Of a DNA stretch of 64,000 nucleotides, positions 52,946-63,200 are shown piece by piece. A program made the translations under genes and the position numbers. Below the pieces are notes generated by a model. The model saw only the letters and a program-made list of their open reading frames with translations, was not told the DNA's origin and did not search any database. Origin of the DNA: Microbacterium mitrae. GTDB taxonomy: Bacteria; Actinomycetota; Actinomycetes; Actinomycetales; Microbacteriaceae. The DNA is taken from contig NZ_VRSW01000004.1 in NCBI RefSeq assembly GCF_008017445.1, forward strand, positions 1-64,000. The letters run 5' to 3'. The stretch's first letter is position 1. Every line of letters begins with the position of its first letter.

Positions 52946-52984
52946 CAACGGGGAGATTATGCAAAGCGCATAATCTCCCCGTTG
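52946..52984 (+). terminator. 17-bp perfect hairpin after the giant helicase
   Basis: CAACGGGGAGATTATGC (52946-52962) pairs exactly with 52968-52984 around AAAGC. It is a strong terminator candidate. Its centre, TATGCAAAGCGCATA, resembles the sequence over the next promoter. Confidence 0.75.
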
Positions 52985-53020
52985 CTTTACGCGTTAGACT
53001 GGTGCTATGCTCAGCGCATA
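52982..53020 (+). promoter_or_regulatory. promoter and possible operator of the VWA gene
   Basis: TTGCTT (52982-52987) and TATGCT (53006-53011) are 18 bases apart. The palindrome-like TATGCTCAGCGCATA (53006-53020) covers the -10 and start and differs in two bases from TATGCAAAGCGCATA at 52958-52972. Two copies at this spacing could be bound by the XRE protein two genes on. Confidence 0.5.
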
Positions 53021-53046
53021 CATTCTTCTCTGCGAATCGAGGCATC

Positions 53047-54336
53047 ATGAACATCACGACCCAGCTCGACGTCAATTTGATCGCGCTTGACACTGACGAT
53101 GAAGTCACCGTCATGCTCGACCTGGAGGCACCTCCGCTCGCCGCAGATCTCGTGCGACCCGCCGCTTCACTGCAGGTCGTCCTTGATCGGAGCGGGTCAA
53201 TGTCGGGCGCACCACTTGAGGGCGCGAAGGACGCACTCATCGCGCTTGTTCGGCGTCTCGCACCAACCGACAATTTCGGACTCGTGACCTTCGACAACGA
53301 AGCGCAAGTCGTGGTTCCGGCCGGCCCGCTCACTGACAAGGAGTCCGTCATCGCGAAGATCCGGCAGGTCGCCAGCGGCGGCAGCACAGATCTCGGCGCT
53401 GGCCTCCTTCGCGGACTCCGAGAGATCAAGCGGGTGGCCACGGCGGGCGGCACTCTTCTCGTGGTGTCGGATGGGCACATCAACGCGGGCATCCGCGACG
53501 CTGGCGAGCTCTCCGGCGTCGCTGCCCGTGCTTACGGTGACGGCATTGTCATTTCCACGCTCGGATATGGCGAGCACTACGACGAGACGCTGCTGGCCGC
53601 GCTCGCCAAGGCCGGCGCTGGCAATCACGTCTTTGCTAGCAACCCCGACGATGCAGGCGCAGAAATTTCGCGCGAGGTCACGGGGCTTCTCACCAAAGCG
53701 CTCCAAGCGATGACTCTCACCGTTGAGCTCGAGCCGAGCGTGAAGATGGTCCGTCTTTACAACGACCTTCCCGCGGCCGCTCTCCCCGGCGGGCGAATCA
53801 TGATCGAGATTGGAGATCTGTACGCCGATGAGAAGCGGCGCCTGCTTCTGAAGCTCAAGGTGCCGGGAAAGTCGACGCTCGGCCCCGCCAAGGTTGCAAC
53901 GCTTGCCCTGGAGTACATCGAGCTGCCAGCGCTCATCGAGCATGTCGCCAAACTCCCGATCGCGGTCAACGTCGTGCCCGGTAGTGAAGCTGCCGAGCGG
54001 CTCTCGAACCCGATTGTCGTGTCGGAGACGCTCTTCCAGGAAGCACAGGAGTGCAAGAAGTTGGCTTCCGAGGCATTCGAGAACGACCATGTCTCCCCCG
54101 CGCGCGATCACCTCGCACGCGCGAAATCACATCTCGTCAGTGCGCTTTCTACCGCGCCGGCGAGCTCGTCAGATGACATTCGTCGAGAGATTGCCACGGT
54201 GGAGCAGATGATTCACATGGCAGATCGGCAGTCCACCCGGTACATGTCGAAGCTCAGCCGCTCGTCGTATCACGAGATGAACCGCAAGCGCGGGCGCTCG
54301 GAGGAACCAAACGTGGAGGACGCTGGCACGCACTGA
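53047..54336 (+). CDS. von Willebrand factor A domain protein
   Basis: The 429-residue protein has a VWA domain at about 40-225 with the metal site LDRSGSMSG (DxSxS, about 53-61), a Thr in SGGSTDLGAGL and Asp in VVSDGHIN. An inter-alpha-trypsin-type beta region and a helical C-terminus follow. No signal peptide is seen, so it is cytoplasmic. VWA proteins often serve as scaffolds that pair with AAA+ ATPases, but none lies next to it. It is followed by an XRE gene and an HTH gene, ahead of BREX. GAGG precedes the ATG. Confidence 0.8.
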   Translation: MNITTQLDVNLIALDTDDEVTVMLDLEAPPLAADLVRPAASLQVVLDRSGSMSGAPLEGAKDALIALVRRLAPTDNFGLVTFDNEAQVVVPAGPLTDKESVIAKIRQVASGGSTDLGAGLLRGLREIKRVATAGGTLLVVSDGHINAGIRDAGELSGVAARAYGDGIVISTLGYGEHYDETLLAALAKAGAGNHVFASNPDDAGAEISREVTGLLTKALQAMTLTVELEPSVKMVRLYNDLPAAALPGGRIMIEIGDLYADEKRRLLLKLKVPGKSTLGPAKVATLALEYIELPALIEHVAKLPIAVNVVPGSEAAERLSNPIVVSETLFQEAQECKKLASEAFENDHVSPARDHLARAKSHLVSALSTAPASSSDDIRREIATVEQMIHMADRQSTRYMSKLSRSSYHEMNRKRGRSEEPNVEDAGTH

Positions 54337-54390
54337 TGCACCGATGCAGTTCGCATTGCATGAGGTGAACTGTTCTGAAAGCATAGAAAT

Positions 54391-54834
54391 ATGTCCCCCG
54401 AAAGTCAGACGCCTCCGTCGAACAGCTCTTCCCCGCGCACGGGTGATCTGGCGCTTGGTCGCCGCATCGCCGCGCGCCGCGAGGAGCTGGGTATGAGCCG
54501 TAAGGATCTCGCCGCGGCGACAGAGCTTTCGTACCCTCACATTGCCCAGATCGAGACGGGGTACCGACTTCCGTCTGCGAAGCACCAACTCACACTGTCT
54601 CGGGTGCTCGGAATCTCGCTCGACGATCTTTTCGGCACCGCCGAATCCCTCCCCGCATTGCGTGCTGCGGTAGCTCCCGCTCGGAGTGTGCGGCCATCGA
54701 TCGATGAAGCGATCGATCGAGCCGTACGAGAGCTGGAGACCCTCCCCGCGTCGGTCCGCCTCGAGGCGCTCTCCCGCGTGCAGATGGAAGTCATGGCGGG
54801 CGTGGTTGAAGACCGGAGCCGAACCCAGCGATAG
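54391..54834 (+). CDS. XRE-family regulator
   Basis: The 147-residue protein has a Cro/C1-type HTH at about 20-78 (LGRRIAARREELGMSRKDLA, TELSYPHIAQIETGYRLPSA) and a C-terminal helical part that may dimerise. It lies 54 bases after the VWA gene. The similar palindromes before the VWA gene are candidate sites for it. The start ATG has no clear ribosome site. Confidence 0.78.
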   Translation: MSPESQTPPSNSSSPRTGDLALGRRIAARREELGMSRKDLAAATELSYPHIAQIETGYRLPSAKHQLTLSRVLGISLDDLFGTAESLPALRAAVAPARSVRPSIDEAIDRAVRELETLPASVRLEALSRVQMEVMAGVVEDRSRTQR

Positions 54835-55023
54835 GAGCCGGACTTCGGTCCGCGACGGGGTGGGATACCCCACGACAGCAAGCCAACTCCTGAAAGCGCA
54901 CGTCCCTAGTGACGAGCCGAATCCTTCAAGCCCAATGATCTGCGGGCTCAATCTCCCAACTTTTGCGCGCCGGCTCACTGCAGAGCAGCACGGGTCCCGC
55001 GCACCAAACGAAAGCGAAACCTC

Positions 55024-56061
55024 ATGACTCCGCCCCCTATGATCACAGACCGCGACCGTGATGTGATTGAGCGCTATGCCGATGGCGCTACTCTCCAGGA
55101 GATCGCCGACGGCATCAACCTGACCCGCGAGCGAGTGCGTCAGATCGTTCGCAAGCACGGTGGCGCCGACGCCGAAACTTCACGCGCCGCCCGCCAAGCC
55201 GCCAAGGAAGCGGGTGAACAACGCGCCCAGATTGAGTTCCTCGCTGAGTACGAAGCCATCGCGTCGAACCTCGCCCACCAGGGATTCACACGCGCTGAAA
55301 CCGTTTCGCGTATTTCGGTGCTTTACCCAAGCATCGATGTCGACGTCGCCGACGAGGCACTGCGCGCGTCGAACATCGTTTTCGACCAGAACAACGACAC
55401 CGACGTCTTCTCCAATGTCGCCCTCGAGGCCGGCGTGTGGTTCCTCCTCGGGTCTGAACTGCGTCTCAAGCCCGACTATGCATGGGCAGCCGTGAATCTT
55501 CCGCAGGAGCTACTCGACGAGTTGGGCACGCACTTGAGTGAAGCCTCCGTCACGCCCGATGAGCTTGCCACCGTTCTCGGAATCATTGGCGCCGCTCAGA
55601 ACGCCGCCATGTCTGACCCCACCCTCACAATCACGGGCGCGCGATACAACGAGTTGCGTAGCGAACTCCTCGACGCCATCGGCTTGAAGTCTGCCACGGG
55701 CACGAAGCCCTGGCCGCCCACCAGACAGACGCTTCAAAAGCGTTACCAGGGGTGGAGCGACGCGCTCGAAGCCATGGGCCTCGCAACCGCGTCCCTCGGC
55801 CGCCCGAAGGGGCTTCTGGCGTTCAGCGAAGACGACTACGCGAACGCCGTCATCGACTTCATCTCGGCTGCGGCGGCCGCTGGAGCCGAGCCGACCTTTG
55901 CGTTCTACGGCGAGTGGGTCAAGGAGCAGGCCGCCGATGGCACGCGCCGCCCTTCGCCTGCATCTGTGCGCAACTTCTACGACGGCTGGCTCCCCGCACT
56001 CCGCAAAGCCAACGCGGTCGTGGCAGCGCGAAGCGCCGAGGCAAACCTCTCGGTCGAGTGA
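55024..56061 (+). CDS. sigma-region-4-like HTH protein with repeated DNA-binding-like modules
   Basis: The 345-residue protein starts with a sigma-70 region 4-like HTH (DRDVIERYADGATLQEIADG, INLTRERVRQIVRKHGG, about 10-47). A helical middle follows. The C-terminus has two copies of a module like homing-endonuclease-associated repeats: TRQTLQKRYQGWSDALEAMG (about 237-256) and SPASVRNFYDGWLPALRKAN (about 312-331). There are no nuclease residues. It probably regulates the BREX genes that start 175 bases later. Confidence 0.7.
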   Translation: MTPPPMITDRDRDVIERYADGATLQEIADGINLTRERVRQIVRKHGGADAETSRAARQAAKEAGEQRAQIEFLAEYEAIASNLAHQGFTRAETVSRISVLYPSIDVDVADEALRASNIVFDQNNDTDVFSNVALEAGVWFLLGSELRLKPDYAWAAVNLPQELLDELGTHLSEASVTPDELATVLGIIGAAQNAAMSDPTLTITGARYNELRSELLDAIGLKSATGTKPWPPTRQTLQKRYQGWSDALEAMGLATASLGRPKGLLAFSEDDYANAVIDFISAAAAAGAEPTFAFYGEWVKEQAADGTRRPSPASVRNFYDGWLPALRKANAVVAARSAEANLSVE

Positions 56062-56122
56062 CTTCGTACCTCCGGCTGTATCTCAACACCGAATGAGCGG
56101 GTACCGGAACCATGGTGCGGCT

Positions 56123-56146
56123 GTTTGGTATGCCACCGCACCAAAC
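56123..56146 (+). terminator. small hairpin before pglW
   Basis: GTTTGGT (56123-56129) pairs with ACCAAAC (56140-56146). It may end the VWA-XRE-HTH transcript; a second short stem (GCCC/GGGC near 56194-56206) follows. Both are weak. Confidence 0.35.
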
Positions 56147-56235
56147 ACCCGAAAAGGTGGCATCCGTCTGCAAGAATCGGTTATTAGCGTGTTGCGCCCT
56201 TTCGGGCGGGCACTTGGACGCGATCAGGGAGCACT

Positions 56236-59200
56236 TTGAAGCGTAGTTCGCCGCTCTGGCGTGTCATGGGGGATGCGGCCCAAGCACAGGAGGCTGCCGC
56301 GCTAGACCGCGTGTGCGAGTTACTGCCCGAAGACGGGATTGCGCGCGCGTGGGCCAACGTGACGTTCACCGACGCCAGCGGCCGCCTCAATGAAGTCGAC
56401 GTTCTGCTCATTACGAGTGGCGGCATGTACATTGTGGAGCTCAAAGGCTGGCATGGAGAGATCCATGGCAACCAGCAGGATTGGGTTCACGCTGGACGGG
56501 TTCAGCGTAATCCGCGCCGTCTGGCGAACCTTAAGGCAAAGCGCCTTGCATCGGTGCTGAAAGACGTGGCTCGCCGGAATCGCATTGACGACCGCATTGT
56601 TCCGTTCGTTGGCGAAGCGATCGTCCTGCACGGTCAAGGATCAACGGTTCGTCTCGATGAGTACGGTGCTGAACAAGTCTTCGCACTCGACGGCTTCCAA
56701 GTACAAGGCCTTGGCGCCGGCCACAACTTCTCCGACCTGGTGTCGCAGCCCGCCTTCCGGGATCCCATCGACATCCCGCGCGCGAACAACATTGACCAAC
56801 TCATGAACCGCGCCGGTCTGATGCCTCGCGCCAAGCAACGCATGATTGGCCAGTATGCACTCGACTCCAGCGAAACGCTTGACGAGGGTGTCGGCTGGCA
56901 AGACTTCCTTGTCACGCATCCGCAAGCAAAGACCAAGCGCCGTATCCGCCTATTCCCCTATCCGAAGGGCGCTTCAAAAGAGAGCCGCGGTGAGACGGAT
57001 CGGCGGGCGACTCGTGAATTCCGTCTAACCGACGGCATCAGGCATCCCGGCATCATCGGCCCAGCCGATCTTCTGACCACAGACGAGGGTCCTGCTCTTG
57101 TCTTCAACTACGACGCGCACGAGTTAAGCCTCACCGACTACCTCGCTCAAAATGGCGACTCGCTCACGTTCGCCGACCGGGAATCCCTGACCCAAGATCT
57201 TGCGGAACTGGTGCGGTTTGCCCACGGTCAGCGGCTTACGCATCGAGCACTCTCGCCCAGCAGCGTTCGCGTTCACTCGAGCGATGCGGGCGGGCGGGAG
57301 GTCCGAATCCGGGACTGGGATCTCGGAAAGCGCCCGGGCGAAGGCACGACTACCGAAACCTTGATCTCTCGCGGCGTAACCGACGTCGCCGCGGCAGTCA
57401 GCCAAGACGCTTTCTGTTACCTTGCGCCCGAGACGCTCAGGAACGCCTCCGATTCGTCGTCCCCGCAGGCGCTTGACGTCTATGGCGTGGGGGCGCTTGC
57501 CTTCCTCATACTTACGGGTCGACCACCAGCCGTAAACCACGCTGCGCTCGAAGCGCTCTTAAACTCTGAGGCGGCTGGCTTCGATCCGCGAGCCGTGCTG
57601 CCCGAGATCTCCGACGCCTACGCCGACGTGATCCTGCGGGCAACCGCATTCTCGGAACTGCACCGCATCATTGACATGGGCGCGTTGCTCGATGACCTTT
57701 CGAATGCCCGCTCGGCACCGGCATTGACTCCCGCCGACACGGATATCGATCCTCTTGAGGCTGCGCCGGGTGACATCGTCGGCGAGCGGTTCGAGATCGT
57801 GAAGCGCAGAGGATCAGGGTCGACCGGTATCGCGCTTGAAGTCGACGATTACACCCTTGATCGCGAAGGCGTGATTCTCAAGCTCGCGAAAGACGATGCG
57901 TCTGCCGCGCGGCTTCATGCCGAAGCGGCCACGCTCGACCGCCTCGATCATCCGCGTATCGTCAAGCGCGTCGACGGCCCGCTGACTGTCGGTACCCGTC
58001 AAGCGATCGTCATGACGGACGCCGGCGCCGAAACCGTTGCTGACCGAATCCGGCTTGAGGGACGAGCCACCCTCGAACAGCTCGAGCGATACGGTGATGA
58101 CCTGTTCTCCGCAATGGCGCATATCGAAGAACGTGGCATCTTCCACCGTGACATCAAGCCGTCGAACCTCGCGGTCAAGCCAGACCCCGGCACACGCAAG
58201 CCGCATCTCCAGCTCTTCGACTTCTCGTTGTCCGACGAACCGGTCGCGAACATCAAGTCGGGCTCCAAGCCATACCTCGATCCCTACTTGGGCTCTCGGG
58301 AGCGCCCCCAGTACGACAGTGCGGCGGAGCGCTTCGCCATTGCGGCGACCCTGTTCGAGCTTGCGAGCGCGGACGCGCTGTGGTGGGAAGAAGGAGACCG
58401 TCCCGCTCGCCCCACAGACCCTCCGGTCATTGAACTGAGTCAGTTCGAGTCCAGCATCGCCGAGGCGATGGTTGATTTCTTCCGCACCGCGCTTCACCCA
58501 TCCGCGGCTGCGCGCCACCCGTCGCTCGAAGCCATGCGTAAGGCTTGGGCACACGCGTTAAGTACGGCCGAGATTGGTGACGGCGATTTCGCTGCTAATG
58601 ATCAAAAGGCGGAGCAGGCAGAACTCTCGACCTTGCTTCGCGAATCTGGCTTGAGCGCGCGCGCACTTTCTGCGCTCTCCCGATCGGGTGCAACGACTGT
58701 CGGCGAACTCCTCGGTGTTCCGCCAATGGCCATCAACCAAATCCGCGGCCTCGGTGAGCAGGTACGTCGCGAAATCAGTTCTCGCATCCGGGAGTGGCGT
58801 GCTCGGCTGTCCCAGACGACCACAGTCAGCGAAACCTCCAACGTCCCGGGCCGTCGCCCTGTCGAAAAGTTCATCAGCCCTCTCACGCAGAAGCACGGTG
58901 AAACTGACGAACAGTGGCGAGCGCGCATCCGCAAACAGAGCCTCCTCCGTCAACCCATCGATGACGTCTCTACGTGGATCGCAGAACTTGGTCACGTCGC
59001 GACCGTTTCCGAATTGGCCACGAAGCTGCTTCGAGAATATGGATCGACGCTCGGCGATGGCCCCCGGCAAGACGCCGCGCGGGGCATCATCGATGCGCTC
59101 ATCAAGTTCGATCTTCGCGCCCAGTCACCCCGATTCCTCACCCAAAGAATGCGAGACACCGGCGAAGCGGTCATCGCCTTCACCCCTGATAGCGGCGAGG

Positions 59201-60264
59201 GGCTGAGCTTTGACTCCGCCGAGACCCACATCGAGGCCCTCGTGCGTCACGCGCACAAGGTTGATTCACTGCTCAGCGAGACCGAAATCATTCCTGCGCT
59301 CGCGCTGCGTGAAGCATTCGTGACGCAAGCTCAAGAGTCACTTTCCCTTCCTGATGCGCGCATCGCACAGATCGCGATTGGCTTGTCTAATGCTGGCCGA
59401 ATTTCATCGATGGGCGAGGCGTACCGAAGCGATCTCGATGCATCCCGCGCCGTAGAAGTCGCGCTGCGCGGGGCGGCGACGCGCGAACTCGCAATGGTGA
59501 CGATTGAACAGCGCGTGCGCTCGCGGTTCCCCAACGTCACCGTCATTCCGTCCCGCCCTCAGCTTGACGACGCAGTGCGCGCAGCACTCCCGCACTTGGA
59601 ATGGCGTGCGGAACAAAGCAAGTATGTGCTTCGCGAAATCAATGACACGTCGTCGACGTACACGGCTTCGTCAACGAGCATGGCGGAGACCGGTAGCGAC
59701 CCTGCCTTCGCTACGAAGCTTTCCGCGTCATTGCGTGACCACAGCGCGCTCGTGTTCGCGACATCCGTGCGTCACCGTTCCTTACGTCAGGCTGCTGACG
59801 TGCTGGCTGCAAGCACTGGTGTTCGCGTTATTGACCTGGCCGATTTCACGCTGAACGCGTTGAAGAGCACGGCCGACCAGAACGGCGTCTCATGGGATGC
59901 TGTGCTCCGCGCTGACTCAGAGGGTGAGGGCACGCAGAATCGTCGGAACCTTTTGCAACTGGCGAGAATGGCCGTCAGCCCCCGTTGGCAAGAGTTGATG
60001 GCGACCGCAGAACCGCTCCTGCTCATAAATACCGCTGTGCTCGCGCGACTCGGGCTCACGGACTTGGTTGCGCACCTGTGTGACCTGGCAACTCCGCGAG
60101 CGGCGGCCCGATGGATTCTGCTTCCCAAGCCGCAGTCGGGACGCGCCCCTGATCTGGACGGGATCCCCATGCCGTTTGGTGCCGACGGCTGGACAAACCT
60201 GCCGCTCGAACTCCCTCTCCTCCCCGCGCCATCTGCTCCTGCTCGAAAGGCCGCCGCACAATGA
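56236..60264 (+). CDS. pglW: BREX-2 kinase PglW (NERD plus two kinase domains)
   Basis: The 1342-residue protein has a NERD domain (about 20-140; NEVDVLLITSGGMYIVELKG), a degenerate kinase domain (about 220-470; the HRD and DFG positions read THRALSP and IRDWDLG) and a better kept one (about 515-780; IFHRDIKPSNLAV near 635; LFDFSLSD). A helix-hairpin-helix segment (TTVGELLGVPPMAINQIRGL, about 815-834) and a long C-terminal part follow. PglW is the hallmark kinase of phage growth limitation/BREX type 2. The start is TTG with AGGGAG upstream; ATG at residue 11 is an alternative. Confidence 0.88.
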   Translation: MKRSSPLWRVMGDAAQAQEAAALDRVCELLPEDGIARAWANVTFTDASGRLNEVDVLLITSGGMYIVELKGWHGEIHGNQQDWVHAGRVQRNPRRLANLKAKRLASVLKDVARRNRIDDRIVPFVGEAIVLHGQGSTVRLDEYGAEQVFALDGFQVQGLGAGHNFSDLVSQPAFRDPIDIPRANNIDQLMNRAGLMPRAKQRMIGQYALDSSETLDEGVGWQDFLVTHPQAKTKRRIRLFPYPKGASKESRGETDRRATREFRLTDGIRHPGIIGPADLLTTDEGPALVFNYDAHELSLTDYLAQNGDSLTFADRESLTQDLAELVRFAHGQRLTHRALSPSSVRVHSSDAGGREVRIRDWDLGKRPGEGTTTETLISRGVTDVAAAVSQDAFCYLAPETLRNASDSSSPQALDVYGVGALAFLILTGRPPAVNHAALEALLNSEAAGFDPRAVLPEISDAYADVILRATAFSELHRIIDMGALLDDLSNARSAPALTPADTDIDPLEAAPGDIVGERFEIVKRRGSGSTGIALEVDDYTLDREGVILKLAKDDASAARLHAEAATLDRLDHPRIVKRVDGPLTVGTRQAIVMTDAGAETVADRIRLEGRATLEQLERYGDDLFSAMAHIEERGIFHRDIKPSNLAVKPDPGTRKPHLQLFDFSLSDEPVANIKSGSKPYLDPYLGSRERPQYDSAAERFAIAATLFELASADALWWEEGDRPARPTDPPVIELSQFESSIAEAMVDFFRTALHPSAAARHPSLEAMRKAWAHALSTAEIGDGDFAANDQKAEQAELSTLLRESGLSARALSALSRSGATTVGELLGVPPMAINQIRGLGEQVRREISSRIREWRARLSQTTTVSETSNVPGRRPVEKFISPLTQKHGETDEQWRARIRKQSLLRQPIDDVSTWIAELGHVATVSELATKLLREYGSTLGDGPRQDAARGIIDALIKFDLRAQSPRFLTQRMRDTGEAVIAFTPDSGEGLSFDSAETHIEALVRHAHKVDSLLSETEIIPALALREAFVTQAQESLSLPDARIAQIAIGLSNAGRISSMGEAYRSDLDASRAVEVALRGAATRELAMVTIEQRVRSRFPNVTVIPSRPQLDDAVRAALPHLEWRAEQSKYVLREINDTSSTYTASSTSMAETGSDPAFATKLSASLRDHSALVFATSVRHRSLRQAADVLAASTGVRVIDLADFTLNALKSTADQNGVSWDAVLRADSEGEGTQNRRNLLQLARMAVSPRWQELMATAEPLLLINTAVLARLGLTDLVAHLCDLATPRAAARWILLPKPQSGRAPDLDGIPMPFGADGWTNLPLELPLLPAPSAPARKAAAQ

Positions 60265-63200
60265 TTGACTCGAAGTCATTGCTATCCGATCTCAAGCGAG
60301 AGCTTTCGGCCCTGGAGGAAGACCTCACCGTGCTGGCAGAAAACTCCGGTGCGCCGTGGGGGGCAGAGCTCCGTGAGGAGTACGACCGCGCGAAGGATCG
60401 TGACCGCACCGGGCTCTCGTGGATTGATTGGCGCAACGGTGAAGTCGCCCAAGCGGCGGTCGCGTGGATCATTGCGACCGTTTTCATCCGCTTCTGTGAA
60501 GACAACCGGCTTCTTTCGGGTGCAAAGCGAGATGGCCGCGTTCTGCCGCAGCCCTGGATCGCCGCTCCCGGAGACGGGCTCGAACGTGCGGTAGAGAACG
60601 AGTCGGCGTTCTACACCGCCACCCCCACGATGACCGGTCGCGATTGGCTGCAAGTTGCTTTCGACGCTCTCGCGGAGCTGCCGGCGGGCCGAACTCTCGT
60701 CGACCCCAAGCACTCTCCGGTGTGGAATGCACCGATCTCTGCCTCCGCCGCCGACCGCCTTCTTGCGTTCTTCCGCAGGGTTGACGCTGAAGGCGAGTTG
60801 ATACACGATTTCTCGGACGCTGATCTCGGCACCCGCTTTCTCGGCGACCTCTACCAAGACCTGTCTGACTACGCGAAGAAGACGTTCGCTCTGCTGCAGA
60901 CACCAGACTTTGTCGAAGAGTTCATTCTCGACCAGACGCTCACACCGGCAATTCAGGAGTTCGGTCTCACCGGTTTGAAGCTCATTGACCCGGCCTGCGG
61001 CTCAGGGCACTTCCTTCTCGGTGCATTCGATCGCCTTGTCGATGCGTGGGATGCGGCCGCGCCCGGCGCCGATCGCGGCGAACGAGTGCAGCGCGCGCTC
61101 GATTCAATTCATGGCGTGGACCTCAACCCCTTCGCGATCGCGATCGCCCGATTCCGGCTCACGGTCGCTGCCCTTCGCGCAGCCAGAATCGGTTCACTCG
61201 TCAACGCGCCTGCATTTAAGTTCCACCTCGCGATTGGTGACTCATTGCTCGGCGGCTCTGCCAGTAGCGTGCATCTGGATTTGGGTGACGGCGAGTACGT
61301 TCCCTACAACACCGAAGACCTCACAGAGTATTCGGGCATCCTCGAAAACGGTCAGTACCACGTTGTGGTGGCGAACCCGCCATATATCACCGTCAAAGAC
61401 GGCAAGCTCAGCGAACGCTACCGGGCCATGTACTCGACCTGCCATGGCAAGTACGCACTGTCAGTTCCCTTCATGGAGTTACTCTTCCGCCTCGCCAAGC
61501 CTGCTCGAACGGGGGCTGGCGGCGGGTACGTTGGCCAAATCACCGCCAACTCGTTCATGAAGCGCGAGTTCGGCAAGAAGCTCATTCATAATTTCTTGTC
61601 CGGCACATACACCAGCGTCACACCGGACTATGTAGATCTCACCCACATCATCGACACCTCGGGCGCGTATATTCCGGGACATGGCACACCGACTGTGATT
61701 CTTGTCGGACGACCGCAGAAACCACAGCTCGACACCGTGCGCGCAGTGCTCGGCGTGCGCGGTGAACCCGGTCAGCCTGCGGTTCCCGCCGACGGCAAGG
61801 TTTGGCGCGACATCGTCGACCACCTCGACGCGCCGGGCTACGACGGCCCATACGTATCGGTTATCGATGCGACGCGTGACGCATATTCCACATACCCGTG
61901 GTCCATGTCCGGAGGCGGCGCGAGCGAGCTGAAGACCCGAATTGAAGCTGCGGCTTCGACGACGCTCCATTCGCACTTGCCAATGCCAATCGGGTTCGCG
62001 AGCTTCCCAGGAAATGACGAACCGTTCTTCTTGGATCGCGCATGGTTTAACCGCAATACTGACTCGTCACTTTACGGCAAACCGCTCGTGATTGGGGAGT
62101 ATGTCCGCGACTGGAATGTCACAGGTGGAGTAGTCGCACTTGCGCCGCGAAACCCTGACTCTACCGTTGCGAAACTGGTTGCCGATTCGGCTTGGGCCCG
62201 ACATCTCTGGCGCTTCAGAGCAACGCTAGCTTCAACCAAGGGATTCGGCTCGGAGACCATGGCTGACACGAACTCTGCGTGGTGGGCTTGGTACAGGTGG
62301 GTCGGTGAGCGTTACGCCACGCCCCTGTCGATTACCTTTGCGTTCGTGGCCACCCACAATCACTTTGTGCTCGATCGGGGCGGCAAAGTTTTCAAGCAAT
62401 CCGCGCCGGTTATCAAGCTACCGGAGGGCGCGTCGGAGGACGACCACTACGACTTGCTCGGAGTGCTCAATTCGTCCACCGCTTGCTTCTGGCTTAAACA
62501 GGTCAGCCACAACAAGGGAGACTCGACCGACAGCCGCGGTGCGCGAGTGACTGGCGACCCTGCCTTCGACACGTATGAGTTCACCAGCACAAAACTAAAG
62601 GAGTTTCCACTCCCTGCAAGGAATTCTCGAGAACTCACTCGGCAGATTGATGACGCCGCAAGAGAGCGTCAGACCGTCGAGCCTGCAACACTGATCGAAC
62701 AGCAGGCCGATGCTTCTTCATTGGCGGAGGGGCGCATAAGGTGGGAACAGCTCGGGGGGGAGCTCGTCTGGTTGCAGGAAGAACTTGATTGGCACACTTA
62801 CGAGTCGTACGGACTTGTGGATGCGAGCCTGGCACCCGAGGCTACATCGCGCTTGGCAATTGAGCCAGCCGCCCGGCCCTTCGAAATCGCGCTCGCCCGA
62901 GATCTCTCTGGAGGCAGGGTCGTAACATCCTGGTTTGATCGCCATCACCGCACGCCAGTCACTGCCGTATCGTCGGATTGGCCCAGCTGGTATCGCGATT
63001 TAGTTGAGCGACGACTCACTGCAATTTCCCGAAGCCGAGACCTTCGATTGCTGGAGCAGCCCGATTACAAGCGCCGATGGGCAGGATTAGGTTGGGACGA
63101 ATTGCTCGCGGCAGCTGTGCGCGACGCAATGCTCGATAATCTTGAATCACTGGAGTTGTGGACCGACTCGGCGGAACGCCCTCTCGTACGTTCGGTCGCG

